From: Ypsolopha sequella
Lineage: Eukaryota > Arthropoda > Insecta > Lepidoptera > Ypsolophidae
Direction of reading: 5' to 3'
DNA length: 64,000 nucleotides
Assembly (NCBI GenBank): GCA_934047225.1
Contig: OW203989.1
Coordinates: forward strand, 12,933,977 to 12,997,976
Position 1 is the first letter of the stretch; every line of letters starts with the position of its first letter. The notes below the pieces were generated by a model. The model worked only from the letters and a program-made list of their open reading frames with translations, did no database searches and had not been told where the DNA came from. A program made the position numbers and the translations under genes. Positions 10,981 through 22,800 of this stretch are shown one piece after another.

Positions 10981-11577
10981 CGTGACCTTCGACCAAAATA
11001 AAATGAATGGACGGGCCTTGTCTTTACAGTTTCCTCACTCATAACGAGTCTAAGCAATTGGATATATACTTCAATACCTAATTTTTATTTTTATGTTTAT
11101 TTTGCTTTTTGCACTTTGTAAATGCAAACAAGAAAGTATTTTTTCGTCAGTTATTTGGATGGCATGTAATAATAAGCGTACGTGTCACTCTTCTTACAGA
11201 CAGAGACAGAGATGAAGTGAGAGCCGGCGGCGCTCACTTTACAGACTTCAAAAATCTGTACGCTATGGCCCGTTCATTTATTTTATTTTAGTCGAAGATC
11301 GTGACGATATATTTTTACTTTTATTTTTGACAAAAATGTACAAGCTTAATCAGACCATGGCTAAATGATGGCTAATAACAGTATTGGTGAGATCAGGAGT
11401 CTAATTATTTTGGTAAAACATAAAAAGAAATACGCATTTCCAGTGGTTATAATATGAAATTACTAAGTTAGGCATATATTTATTATATGTATTGCATAGT
11501 ATGTGTTGCATATATTTATAATATTATTTATTCCTTATTCCTAATTTTTTTATTTAATTCAAATGTATTTTTTGCCC

Positions 11578-11696
11578 GCTGAACTGACGATCTGAAGGAC
11601 GTTGCGGGTGGCGGCTGGATGAGGATGACTGAGGACCGCCAAGAGTGGCGTAATATTGGGGAGGCCTATGTCCAGCAGTGGACAAATATCGGCTGA
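11578..11696 (+). pseudogene. LINE (RTE-like) ORF C-terminal fragment
   Basis: One frame reads R-stop-TDDLKDVAGGG, then WMRMTEDRQEW, RNIGEAYVQQWTNIG and a natural stop at 11694-11696. This is the typical C-terminal end of the RTE-clade or craniofacial-development-like reverse transcriptase ORFs common in Lepidoptera, where the pattern is RWTDD...W...DR..W..LGEAYVQQW. The second codon, normally Trp (TGG), is TGA here. Upstream sequence is AT-rich and not coding, so the copy is strongly 5'-truncated. The family call rests on the motif; exact clade uncertain. Confidence 0.7.
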
Positions 11697-13372
11697 CGGT
11701 ATTTTTTTATAAATTTTAAGTAAACCGAACCTTTATTATTTTCTTGTGTATAACCCCATATTATTATTTATTACTATTACCTACAGATATAGATTATTTA
11801 ATTATATTACATTAAAACCGATCTGTAATAAGTGTAATACCTACATTACATAAGTAAATATATGTCAATTTCAGTTTTATAATATTTCCAAACCATTTTA
11901 CTAGTGTAAGTATTTTTAATTCAACCTCAAATATTTCATTCACTGGACTAGACCTCTCTTTTCATTTTGGTCCGGACAAACGGAAGCTGACAAACCAGTG
12001 TATTCTCCATGAATTTCACCAGTTTGTAACCCTGCAGGCGTCAAAACACTCTTTTGTAATTTAGTTTGTAGTTTAGAGTTGGCGGCATATTTTTACTTTG
12101 CGACCTGACAAAGCAGAGCCTAGTTTATGACGTACACAATGAGTTGTGAGGAAGATTGTAGTCTTATGCTCAGTGTGTATACTTTTTATGTAGTTTCTGT
12201 ACGTGATCATAACATACAGTCTAAACCTAGCCCCTTAAAAGGGTTTTTCTTTGTCTATAAACATAAAACTAGTTCGCACAAAAAATATAGTTAAAATTAA
12301 TAAAAATATTTTGGACATCCTTGAAAAACCAAATAATTTAGTTCCAATATTTTTTGAAAATATACTCGCACATTGGTGGTAGGGTCAAAATATTTAGTTT
12401 TGAAAACAACTATTTACTGATCTTAGAATATCAGCAACGCCAGTTTTTTTACGATTCGTTTTAAAAAATTGGGACCTTCCTTAAAGCTTATGTCCTGTTA
12501 TACAAAACATAGAGTTTGAATTTTTGAGCTGTGCAGTGAGGCGAGAGGAGAAAGGGAAACGTTCCTTAGTTACAAAGAGATTTTACATAAAAATGAACTA
12601 CAGTGCTACAAGGATCTTATCGCGCGTGGATTGATTGTGTCCAAATTAGACCAAACGCCGCTACCATACTCCTTTTGTCACAGCTGCGCCCCCTTTTCAC
12701 TGTCATCCATGCGCCATCAGACCTTTGTAGCACTGTTCATGCATACGTCCAATCACTTCGCCCACCTGACGGGCATTGAATAAAGAACAAATCAAAAGTT
12801 TAAACATAACAAAAAATGAAGAACAAAATATTTTTTTTTTGGGTTCCCCTCTTGGTAAAGAATGACCTCCTTGAAAGAAATACATAATTTAGTTTACATC
12901 CTTTATAATCCTGTATAACGGTGCAATTACGACGAAGTACGAAGAGGAGTTGCTGGTAGTTCATTTCTCTAGGGAAAATTGTGTGACACTGCGCGGGGTG
13001 GAAGGCACGGGGAACGGGGAAGGTTGGCTCCGCCGTTCCACCAATCACACAATCACAGAGCACACAGCATTGTCACCAATCGCAATCACCCACCTTTGTG
13101 ACATTATGCCACCATCGATCGTAACATGCCTCCATTCAAGTAATTGCTCTGTGTTACAACCTAATAATGCCGCAACGACAACACATTATTTTGTCTATCT
13201 ATGTATAAGAAAGATTTAATACAATGTTAGGATAACAAGAATAAACTAACTTTGCGATAATAATTGTAACTTATCGAGTTATCGATACTCCTAAGATAAT
13301 ATTGTTTCAGTTATATTGTAGCCCTATTATAGCAATATCTAATTACCTGTATATTATGAAGTTTTGGTTAGG
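11697..13372. other. No gene seen
   Basis: AT-rich with a moderately GC-rich section at 12960-13160 that holds short overlapping open frames on both strands. None shows a domain, splice structure or codon pattern that would support a gene. Confidence 0.35.
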
Positions 13373-13419
13373 GACAATCAACGAACTATTTTTTTTTTTT
13401 AGTTCGTTGGAGACAATCA
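13373..13419. mobile_element. 31-bp hairpin between 8-bp direct repeats
   Basis: CAACGAACTA and TAGTTCGTTG (13379-13388, 13400-13409) surround a T11 loop. GACAATCA occurs directly before (13373-13380) and directly after (13412-13419). The layout is that of a minimal inverted-repeat insertion with an 8-bp target duplication, as hAT-type elements make; chance is possible. Confidence 0.4.
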
Positions 13420-14171
13420 GTGAAGATTTATGACAATAATAGTAAATCGAATAAATATGGTATTTAGGTAACCTTTATGATTCCCTATGTAGATGTAGCC
13501 TCTATATAAAAAGGCTTATTATGAAAACAATGAATGTTTGGAATATAATGAAGTATTCTGTATAATAATAGTAATCTATGTCACAATATTAATTCGTATA
13601 TTTTCCTAATTTATAATACCTCTAAGGGCTGGAACTGATCCTAGAACATGAACAACGCCACACTTTCGTGGATTCGTTTGAAGAAAGTCGGATGCCTCTT
13701 ATATTGAAAACAATATATTTGATTTGTTTTATATTAATAAGAGAACGTACTTATATAAATAATATATATTTCAACCCAATTTTTTTGATTTTAAAATATT
13801 CCTTACGGTTAGACCATTGAGGGATTGAACTGTTTTTTTTTCTATAAAATAAGTAATACAAATATGAAGTTAATCTTCTCCAATCCTATTTATTTTGCCA
13901 ACAAAAATACTTCAGTGTTAGCTAAAAACCCTCCAATCTGTTGTTTCGCTGCGTGATTATTAGTATTACCCGTCCAAGACAAATAGGCCAATAACCAATA
14001 ATCTCCTCTATCAGAAGCTTATAAAGTCTTTGCCCATTGGTCTTATCGTGTTGGATGGGTGGTAACTTTTTTTTTATAGCCTATGACATATGAACTGACT
14101 TTAAAAGGTGATAGACTGGGTATGTAGCTCGATAGAGATAAAGTTGCCAAACCTGTCAATCAAAGAGCCAC
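13420..14171. other. No gene seen
   Basis: AT-rich DNA with no recognised repeat or coding sequence. Confidence 0.4.
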
Positions 14172-14836
14172 TTTTTTAGGGTTCCGTAGTCAACAACAAG
14201 GAATCCTTATAGTTTCGCCATGTCCGTCTGTCTGTCTGTCCGTAGCTTAGCTTAGAGACAATTAGTACTAGAAAGCTGTAATTTGGCATGGGTATACATA
14301 TTTATCACGCCAATAAAGTGGTACAGTAAAATTTTGAAAAAGATTTTTTTTTAGGGTACCTCCCCTACACGTAAAGTGGGGATGATTTTTTTTTCTCGTT
14401 TCTCCCCAAGTGTGGGGTGTCTTTGGATAGGTAATTTAAAAATATTGGGGGTGTGAGAAAACTATTTTTCGATTCAGTGTTCCATTTGCGAAATATTAAG
14501 CTTAAGAGCGTTAATTTTTGTTAGAGTCAAGTCCCCCCCCGCCAGCAAAACAATTGTATTTGGAGACGTGAAAAAAATCACGGCAGTAGTATACATAACG
14601 AAATTAAAAGGAAAACTATCACAGCTAAGTAGCCTTTACAAGTTAACGAGTACAGACCGCGCCAAACTTTTAGTCCCCTCTAAATACGGGGCGATTCGCA
14701 TCAGCAGGAACAAAATGTATGGGCCGTTCTTGGGAAGAGTAACTTTCGAGCGTACTAGTTTGGCGCGATCTGTATTATTATAGATAATGGTACGGAACCC
14801 TTCGTGCGCGAGTCCGACTCGCACTTGGCCGGTTTT
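14172..14836 (+). repeat. Dispersed repeat R2, holding a small MITE
   Basis: Starts AGGGTTCCGTAGTC, then GTCCGTCTGTCTGTCTGTCC, and ends ACGGAACCCTTCGTGCG followed by the near-palindrome CGAGTCCGACTCGCAC and TTGGCCGGTTTTTT. These are the shared ends of about nine copies in the window. The inside differs between copies. R2 looks like a mobile repeat, but I cannot name its class. Confidence 0.75.
14652..14773. mobile_element. 122-bp MITE nested in R2
   Basis: ACAGACCGCGCCAAACT (14652-14668) is matched by AGTTTGGCGCGATCTGT (14757-14773), with one mismatch. The symmetry explains the similar short open frames on both strands here. Confidence 0.7.
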
Positions 14837-14869
14837 TTATTGTTTAGTTTGATCGATAGAGTTGATGAT

Positions 14870-15302
14870 TTTAAAGAGTTATTTAATGGTATTCAACGGA
14901 TCTTTAAGTATTTGTTGCCCACTACGTCTGAACACTCTGTTAATGAAATTAACACATATTTTGTTAAAAAGAGATCTGGCTAGTAAAGTTGTGTTAAGGA
15001 AATGGTTCTACAATTATCCGGTCAGCGTTTTCAAAACTGACTCAATCTTTGTTTTTGAGACTGACGAGGCGGAAATTTAAAAAAGAATAATGGGCCTGAA
15101 AAATGATTGTGCGGTAGGATGTGACGGCATTTCTCATAATATTCTTAAACATCTAAAAACCAAACTCGTATACGAGCTTCCCCTCCTCACTTACATTTTA
15201 ACCTATGGGAATTTTTCCTCGTGCCTTCAAGAAGTCACGTATTTAGCTGGTTTAATAACACGACATATATACGCGAAAATAAGTCAATTATTTCCGCCCT
15301 GA
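14870..15302 (+). pseudogene. LINE (Jockey/R1-like) fragment around the start of RT
   Basis: Frames contain FKELFNGIQRIF and NEINTYFVKK, then FVFETDEAEI-stop-KRIMGLKND, CAVGCDGISHNIL, KHLKTKLVYELPLLTY and FSSCLQEV. This matches the beginning of non-LTR reverse transcriptases: a spacer with NTYF, then the LK..CA.G.DGI motif before the fingers, then F..CL... . There are at least one stop and one frame change, and the palm with YADD is absent, so it is a dead internal fragment. It starts right after the end of R2. Clade uncertain. Confidence 0.65.
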
Positions 15303-16544
15303 AACTAACATAGACAGTTTTTTTTTGTTTCCGCGCACGTAATTCAGCTTTGTAATGTGAGAGACATTGATGGATGGACAGTGAATTTGGACAGACATTG
15401 TTAGCGTCAACAAAGCCTCCTATTAGAATTTCATTGCCTTTACTTTGAGAATTTATCATCTCAAAATAATAATATGTTTTATTCATGTCGTTTTCAATTT
15501 ATAAATTATACTTTTGAGTCATAGACTAGTTTTTTCTTAACCCGTTATGATAAGCTATGTACAATATTGTCAAAGAAGAATTATTAAACATTAACATTGA
15601 ATTAAAATACGAGTTGGGTAGGTAACAAATAGCTTATCGCTTGAAACGATCTCCAGATAAATTTTGGAAGGAAAAACCTGTAAAGAGTATTTATTAAAGA
15701 GGTGGTATAAAGGTAAATGAAATGGAACCTCAATTTTTTTAACTATTTAAAAATTTACATACCTACTATACTTGTCTATTTTCAAAACAAGGTTCAGCTT
15801 TAGAAAGTTAATTAAAAGTCACTAAACAAGAAGCCCAAGAAAAGGAAAGTCAATTTACTGAAAATCAAAACAGGTTGTTTCGAAGGAAAGAAATGAGTTT
15901 AAACGTTTACACATTTTAAGCTCTCCACAGTTCAAAACGTGAAATTTACCTGCTTATTAAGAAAAATTTTTAGTGGAAGTTACTCTGGTTCATTATTATA
16001 TCCCACCTAAACATAAATGTGAAAAAAGGCCGAGTTAAGTACAAAGACAGTGAATTGTCTATTTCGCCAAAAATAGGATTGTGATCAAATTGGATATTGA
16101 GTTTCGTTCTTTCAGTCATAATTGCAATAATACAATCGCTCTGCACTTGTTTTAAAACGGAGTTTTTCAGGGTCCTTGCTACTGAATATGAAGAACTTGT
16201 CAAGTTTTCACATGAAATTTCAGTGGCTACATCATATGCAAATAATGGACAATAAAATCTGCCAGCCTTTTCTATTTCAAACTCTAGATTCTCAGATTGT
16301 TAACGTTAATTTTAAAAACTACTCTTACTCATTTTACATTTAAAGTTATTACCCTTTACATAATCAATTTCATAGAAATTTTCTCACCATGAAAACCTAT
16401 AGGACACTTACAGTTGTCTTGGAAATTTAAAATTTCTAGGTCTTATAGCGCACACGTATAGGGAAAAATCTGAAATTAATATAATTGAATTTTTTTTTAA
16501 GTTTTAAAGACCAACTTAATTAGACCCTTTAGAGATACATAGAC
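15303..16544. other. No gene seen
   Basis: Short open frames on the minus strand (15235-15486, 15970-16203) show no domain. No recognised repeat. Confidence 0.4.
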
Positions 16545-16625
16545 TAGGGTTCCGTACCCGTACTCAGTATTGTAAAGTGATACGAAACCTTTTGTTTTGT
16601 GCGCGAGTCCGAAACAATTGGCTGA
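16545..16625 (+). repeat. Dispersed repeat R2, collapsed copy
   Basis: CTAGGGTTCCGTACCCG and, only about 40 bases on, TTTGTGCGCGAGTCCGA. Both ends of R2 with almost all of the interior missing. Confidence 0.55.
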
Positions 16626-16726
16626 ATGATTCGGCATGTTTATAGTTTTTGTGCAGGATCTTTTAAACGTTAACTATAAAATAACACAATTTTGCTAGGA
16701 AAGCCTAATTAACATTAAACTAGGGT

Positions 16727-17018
16727 CGCGAAATGCCAAAAACCACATTTATCCGCCATTTTCTAATTAATCAAAACAGAACACTTAAATTCACACCACA
16801 AAACCATATTACCTATGTATTGTGTATACTGCCATCGCAAAATTTCCATTGGTTTCTGTAAATTAGAATTACAAAAATTTGGAATTGAAATAATGTAAAA
16901 ATTTTCTATTTAAATAAAATAATAACGTTCTTTTGTGTGAATTTAAGTGTTTTGTTTCAATCAATTAGAAAAAAGTCGCTTTTTCACAATCCGACTGTGA
17001 AACCGCTCTTAAGGGTTC
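16727..17018. mobile_element. MITE R3, copy 1 (right arm shortened)
   Basis: Contains CGCCATTTTCTAATTAATCA, ATTACCTATGTATTGTGTAT, CATTGGTTTCTGTAAATTAG and ends TCACAATCCGACTGTGAAACCGCTCTTAA. These are shared with copies at 27.5, 46.4 and 59.3 kb. The intact form is a long palindrome; here part of the right arm is lost. Confidence 0.7.
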
Positions 17019-17600
17019 AATTATAAATAATATAATAGCAAAGCCTCTGTACGCCGAAGGAAGGCCTCTTCTAAACTAAAGCGGTGATAGTGTTTCTAAA
17101 AGTGGTTACAGTGCGACGACATTAAAACTTTATGATAATTAGTTGAGCGAGCTAATTCTGAAGATCAAGCCGCAGGGGAAGTTTGTCGCGTCTTGTGGAA
17201 TAATATCTCTAAGACGAGACGCTGCGATGTCACATTGAGGAATTCTGCTATTTCACTTCAAGCAACTTAAATTTAATTTAGTCTTACGTATATCTAGCTG
17301 TTATCGTTGTGTATACGCAAAATATATTTCGAGCCATGTTATGGTTGGCCTAAGTTGTACTGAATTACAAATATGACTTTTACAATAGTAGTTTATGAAA
17401 AGGGCACATAAATAGGTTATTAAAACACGAGTGCGAGTTTAAAAAACGAGCCATAGCGAGTTTTTTTATAGAATACCCGAGTGTTTTAATAACTAGTTTT
17501 GTAGAGTTTCATATAGTACTTTATCTACACTCATGCATTGGGTTGGTAATATTAATAGATATAATGGTCCTTGATGGAACTGCAATACAGCAATAAACTA

Positions 17601-18646
17601 TAGGGTGAAGCTCATTTTGCGTTTTCTTTGTTTTCATTTGCGCGGAGTGCGGAAATATTGTTACAAGTAAACAGAATAACGATTAAAATGCAAAAAAATA
17701 TCTTTAAATGTTTTCAACTGCCGCAAGGCACCTAGCATACAAAAAAAAAATGTAAGTGACATATCATGAAATTTCAAAACACTATTAGATTGATTTTTGC
17801 TCCTCGTATTTATGGAAAAGGACAATTAAAAAAATAACTAAAATCATATTCAAAACTATGACAGAAATAAATTTCTATGTTTGAACACTTGGCGATTTAT
17901 CCATCGCAAGGAGATATAAATTAACATCATATCATTGCAGTATAGAAACGCAGAAAGATTTACATCCAGATTTACTTTTATTTCTGCGTTTCTATTCTGC
18001 AGTGATATAATGTTAATAAAATCATATTTGTTTTCATAAGAAAATTATTGTTCAATATTGTGGTCGTGTCCCTTATAACAGGTCAAAGTTGCAGTTTATC
18101 AAATTAAGTTATTTTGTGGCTTTTCATTGTTTTTATTTTATTAAAGTAGCATAAGACTCATTAAAGAAACTATCTAACACAATTTTGCTCAAAATGGCAG
18201 CAAAACAAAAGTTACAATGGTTTGGAAATGTTGAAAATTACGCAAGAATTTGCATTTTTCAAACTTTTTTATATTGTTGTCATCTTAATCAAAATTATTT
18301 AAGATATTTTCTTCAATATAGGTCGTAAGATACCTAAATAGAATAAAAGCAATAAAAAGCATCATAAGTAACTGAATTTGAAAAACAGCAATTTTGGTCG
18401 GTACAGAAAAAAACTACCACAAAATCGAACAATTTTCTTATACAACCAAGTAAGATCCCAGGTTTTTTTTTCTCTTTAACTTGTATTTTTAGTGGTGAAA
18501 AATGTTTTGAAATTGCGGCAGTTAAAAACATTACAGTGAAAGAGATTTTTTCATAAATTTTTTGTTATTCTGTTTACCTACTTGAAGCAACATTCCGTTT
18601 TCCGCCCAAATAAAAATCCAAAAGACGCAAAATGCGCTCCACCCTA
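17601..18646. mobile_element. DNA element R4 with ~95-bp inverted ends
   Basis: TAGGGTGAAGCTCATTTTGC at the left pairs with the inverse of GCAAAATGCGCTCCACCCTA at the right, and pairing continues through GGAAATATTG and GTAAACAGAATAAC. About 1,046 bp. Its interior has no recognisable transposase and includes the TTAA-ended palindrome at 17863-18016. A fragment of the same end lies near 36205. Confidence 0.65.
17863..18016. mobile_element. TTAA-ended palindrome, copy 2
   Basis: TTAACATCATATCATTGCAG (17921) mirrors CTGCAGTGATATAATGTTAA (ending 18016), enclosing GTATAGAAACGCAGAAA arms. Sequence 17863-17920 (ATTTATCCATCGCAAGGAG) is shared with 7516-7573, so both copies carry the same left flank. 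Confidence 0.6.
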
Positions 18647-18687
18647 ATGAACAATATTTCTTGTGCTAGTTCTACAGCATTTATTTA

Positions 18688-18728
18688 TTCCTCTTAGCGA
18701 CCGGTTTCGTTTAATAACACATCTTCAG
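18688..18728 (-). other. CTGANGATG...CGAAACCGG motif (R10)
   Basis: On the minus strand: CCTGAAGATGTGTTATTAAA followed by CGAAACCGGTCGC. Similar strings occur at 2776-2840 (minus), 20743-20775 (plus) and 51088-51120 (plus). Probably a conserved piece of a mobile element. Confidence 0.55.
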
Positions 18729-19335
18729 GCACCAAATCGTAAGGATAAGGAATAATTTCTAAATTTCTAAGGATTACATTTCTTTATATTAGTTGCAATA
18801 AAATGTCCATTCACCGCGAATGCGCGCTGTAGACAACTCGGCTGCGTTCAGTTTGATCGCCGGACGAGACGGCTACCTTGAAAATTGGACACTGCACAGT
18901 CGTTTGAAATCGAATGGGTAGCTAATGAAATTCTACATGTTTCATTTAGCAACTATAATTACAATAAAGTTACTCGTTTCCGAGAAAAATTAAACACAAG
19001 ATTTTCTCTTTAAATACATTTATTTAAAGTAAATTTAATAAGTTTTCAAATGACACCTTGCACAACCAAATTGACTTCATAGGTTCATACACAATAAAAG
19101 AAAAACGAAAACCATCGGCGGCCATCTTTATGACGTCAGAGCTACCCTTCCACCAGTGTGGAATTTTACAACAAGCCGTTTCGAATATTTAGATTATTTA
19201 TAGTTATGTATTTTATCTACACTCATATAATATATGAGGTATCTGATGCCGACCACAGGACGACACGAAATATATCTTGTGATAATAAATACTGTTCTGC
19301 TATTTTTATTATTAAAACAGCCGAATAGTTATTTA

Positions 19336-19707
19336 TATATTTTTCAATGCAAGTGCTCGTAAAAGCCCACTTTTGATGCATCAAAACCGAACAGAAAATC
19401 GATTATTTTGCCCTAGGGCTTTATAATAATTTTTTTTAATTTATTTACAATGGTTGGCTAACCTGCAGCCTTTCCTGTGTACCATAAATGTTATACTTTT
19501 TTTTTCCACTGTTTAACGGCTCTGGATACAATCCTTTTGAGCCAATCATAATTTAAAGTTCACAAGATTATATTTGTTTTATTTCCTCACACTATGCATT
19601 GAAAAACTTAGTATGATACAAGGGCGTAAGAGCAATAAATTACTCGGTTACGTTTAAAACACTCGCGTAATTTATTCCTTTTCGCCCTTGTAGCATAAAC
19701 TACTATT
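19336..19707 (+). repeat. Dispersed repeat R5, copy 2
   Basis: Direct repeat of 4055-4450. This copy lacks about 30 bases near its right end (the CTACGCTCGTGTTTTAAATCG section of copy 1). Its hairpin AGGGCGTAAGAGCAATAAAT with ATTTATTCCTTTTCGCCCT is clearer. Confidence 0.75.
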
Positions 19708-20162
19708 ATTGAACACTTACTTTTTCAACTTAAACTTGAATCTGCTGGTCAAAACATAAATTAGTAATGGAGCAAGATGGGTTTAACAATCACCAGTTGG
19801 AAAGATGGCGGATAATGGTAAGACCAGACAGTTAACGCGTAATTGCCATCTACAGTTTATTTTACAATTTTTTTTTTCTATCGGATTTAAGATGGACCTA
19901 CTGAGTTTATAATATAGTGAGAATAGAAGTAATTGCAATTAGTTGAAATAGCCTTATAGTTGGAATAGCCCCCCGAGACTTAATTCTCATTCTTAAGCGA
20001 TTACGGCGCTACGTAGTAAATCTTGGGAACTCATTAATCGAAGTTGCTCGAAGCATATTGCGGTTGCCCGACCTCAACTGCCTTTGGCAAACTTATCTGG
20101 TTGCAGGTGGTGCATCCATTTATTTAAATGGTCAAAGGATGAAGAACAATATTTTTGATTAA
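19708..20162. other. No gene seen
   Basis: AT-rich, with no recognised coding sequence or repeat. Confidence 0.4.
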
Positions 20163-20697
20163 AAAAAACCGGCCAAGTGCGAGTCAGACTCGCGTACCTA
20201 GGGTTCCGTATTGTGGATGATAAATTTAATTTTGTCATTTATTTTTCATGAATTTCACAACCGCTTTATTTTCCTGTAATCTTTACATAAACACATATTA
20301 CCATGATTTTTTTCATATTTTTGGTCCACCAGTTTTGGAGATAAGGGGGGACATACATTATTTTTGTTTTTCAAGGATTTCTCGAAATAGATGCAACTAA
20401 ATATTGCCAAACTATATCCTTACTATTTTACTATAACTTGATACCCATATTGTATTTTTAGGATAATATTTTTTATTTTTCTCACTTTTATTTTGGAAAT
20501 ATTTTGAACAATTTAAAATTTTTCATATTTTTTTTTAAACCGTGATGTGGGTAAGTTAATGCTGTTTTTGTGGCAAATTTCATGTCTTTATCTGTAACGG
20601 TGCTAAAGTTACATACGCTGTAACATACGGACAAGCGGACAACGGAGTCTCACCATAAAGGTTAATTTTGTATTTTTTAGGTACTACGGAACCCTAT
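20163..20697 (-). repeat. Dispersed repeat R2, reverse orientation
   Basis: Starts AAAAACCGGCCAAGTGCGAG and CTAGGGTTCCGTATT and ends TACTACGGAACCCTATAA. The inside has CACCAGTTTTGGAGATAAGG once, where copies at 30.9 and 50.0 kb have it twice. Confidence 0.8.
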
Positions 20698-20742
20698 AAA
20701 TAATTGAAATACCTATATATGTCATTTAATATTTTTCTATTT

Positions 20743-20775
20743 GCCTGATGATGACTCCACTGAGGGGTCGAAATA
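20743..20775 (+). other. CTGATGATG...GTCGAAA motif (R10)
   Basis: CCTGATGATGACTCCACTGA then GGGGTCGAAATATAGCG. GACTCC and GGGGTC can pair (one G-T), leaving CTGATGA and GAAA on either side. Confidence 0.55.
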
Positions 20776-20959
20776 TAGCGCCTCCATTAAATTAAGTACT
20801 TTTATTTATGTGGAATATAACATATAAAAAATATTTTATTGACATACTCTAAAAATAAAATGTGTCTTACTGTTAAAAAACGTTATTTGGACAACATTTC
20901 TGACTTTTTTCGATACTTTTAAACGTTCGTTGTTAATGGTCTTACCCTCGTAATGCACA

Positions 20960-21147
20960 AACTTACAATTTACAAAACTATAAATATGAACGAATACACT
21001 GACAGACTGACTGCGATCTATCAACGCCCAGACCTTACGGCTGGACCTAGGAATATGAAATTTGGACTGTAAGTTCTTTGAATGAGATATTTCCACGGGA
21101 TCGGGAGAAACGGGATCCTCGCGGGCAACGCTGCGGGCGTCCGCTAG
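20960..21147 (+). mobile_element. Helitron 3' end fragment
   Basis: Carries CTGCGATCTATCAACGCCC, CGGCTGGACCTAGGAATATG, GAAATTTGGAC and GGGAGAAACGGGATCC, and ends GCGGGCGTCCGCTAG followed by T (CTAG at 21144-21147). This is the 3' layout of common lepidopteran Helitrons: GC-rich tail, CTRR end, T after it. The 5' limit is not clear. Confidence 0.6.
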
Positions 21148-21489
21148 TACTGCATAATTATATTTTATATTACATTATAGTATTAATTAGTACATTATAC
21201 TGCATAATGGTTTACGAATCTATCTATCTTCTATCTTCTATATAAATAAAAATGAATTGCTGTTCGTTAGTCTCGCTAAAACCATAGTAAAACCAGAAAA
21301 GTAGTTTATCTTCAACCAAAGGTACATCGCGCGGCTAATATGTGTGCGTGCTAGTACGCACGAACTACAGTACGCACACAACAGCAATATCTCGGTATGC
21401 AAGGCCGGTGCTAGTCGGGGTTACGCCGCGGTCGCGCTCAGTCAAGTCTTTCGAACAAGCGCGCCAGCGCGGCACCGATCACTTCAAAT

Positions 21490-22473
21490 ATGTCGACAGC
21501 ACGCTGTCGTACATATTGTTCTGTCATCGGATGCCTCAATAATAATTCCTCAAATCCAGAATTATCGTTCTTCTCAATACCAACTCAACAAGAAAGGTGA
21601 GTACACAATTTATGGTACATATAAATAATAATGAGAGATGTAAACCGTACTTTCTTTGTTCACATTTAACATAGGTACCTATGATCATAACTGTGCTATG
21701 ATTGTCAGTTAGTCAAAGTGTTTTTAAATGTAGAGCTGATATGGTTGAAATCGCAAAGATTTTTTAATTATAGACTAGGAGCCAATGTTCGATTAGATAC
21801 TTAAATTTTATTATGTACTTAAATGAATTGAACTGATTAATTTAGTCAACAATCACAAAGATTTTTAAGCAAAAGCGTTGCCAGGGGGGGCAAGATGACA
21901 TGAATTGTAGGTAAAATAAACAAATGTAAAGTTTTTAATTGTTCATTACAAGAAACAAAATAATTATCTTATAAACATAATGTTCTTGGGTTTTTCGCGA
22001 ATTTTTCGGTTACTTTATTATAAAAATCTCAAAGTTTTTCAAATCTCTAGGGGGGGACAGCTGTCCCCTTCCCCCTTTTGACGATGCCCATGTTTTTAAG
22101 GTAAATTCAGGAGCTTATCTTTAATTTTATAATTGATTATTTTCAAGTTTTCTTACTTTATTTAATATAAGCAAGTAAGATTTCTTTATGAGTTATAAGG
22201 TCTATACGTTTATTATGTATGATATGAATGTATGTATGTTTGAATGTTTCACTACGTCGTCGATTGATAGCTCATTTGTCATAATCGGCTTCAAAATGTC
22301 AGTTGATTTGTCATAATTTTTATTTTGTTGTTTTCAGGCGCTTACAATGGCTACAATTAATATCACGTGAGGATTTGACAGATAATCAGTTACGACAGAT
22401 CGTGCTTCATATTATAAATTGTAAGCATTTTAAATTAAAGAAGTCTTATTTAAATAAATGTGCTTTTTATTAA
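21490..22473 (+). CDS. THAP-like zinc-finger protein, two exons, 80 aa
   Basis: Exon 1 is 21490-21596 and ends at a strong donor (AAAG|GTGAGT). Exon 2 is 22338-22473 and follows a good acceptor (TTTTGTTGTTTTCAG). Spliced, the frame runs from ATG to TAA through 80 codons. It contains YCSVIGC (C10, C15), NNSSNPELSFFSIP, RRLQWLQL with Trp40, and NCKHF (C64, H66). THAP domains bind DNA through C-x2-4-C, a conserved Pro and Trp, and C-x2-H followed by F. Here the last pair is one residue short (C-x-H), so the copy may be damaged, or exon 2 may use another donor at GTAAGC (22421). In P elements and relatives THAP is the N-terminal DNA-binding part of the transposase; nothing further of a transposase is seen. 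The intron call is inferred from splice sites only. Confidence 0.5.
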
Positions 22474-22499
22474 TGTTTACCTCATATAAAGTTAAAATA

Positions 22500-22800
22500 C
22501 GGTACTGAGCTCCCGGTCTACATACAGGTCAATTCGGGTATCTACGGCGCGGCGCAGCGGCGCGGCGGCGTCTTTGTAGATCAAACGTGCCACCAAAGGG
22601 GGCCGCCTTGAGAACAGTTCCGCACCACAAACTTATCTATTTCGGCGACTCGCGGCAACGAAGACTGTTACTAATGAATATAGAAGTCATTTTAGTTTGG
22701 CCTACGGCAACAGATAAGTTGGTAACACGTTCATTTAACGTATCGCTATTCGTACCGGCTGTCGCTGCTGCTGCCATCGAGTTGAAGGCCCAATGTAAAT
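22500..22800. other. CpG-rich part of the THAP element
   Basis: GGCGCGGCGCAGCGGCGCGG and surrounding sequence stand out from AT-rich DNA. A 71-codon open frame (22587-22802) shows no domain. A similar CpG-rich patch lies at 21400-21470 near the other end of the element. Confidence 0.4.

Noticed and set aside
12703..13219. Cluster of 60-89 codon open frames on both strands
   Set aside because: No domain, no splice support, frames on both strands due to a locally higher GC content.
14568..14824. Overlapping open frames on both strands with similar ends
   Set aside because: Explained by the inverted-repeat MITE at 14652-14773 within R2.
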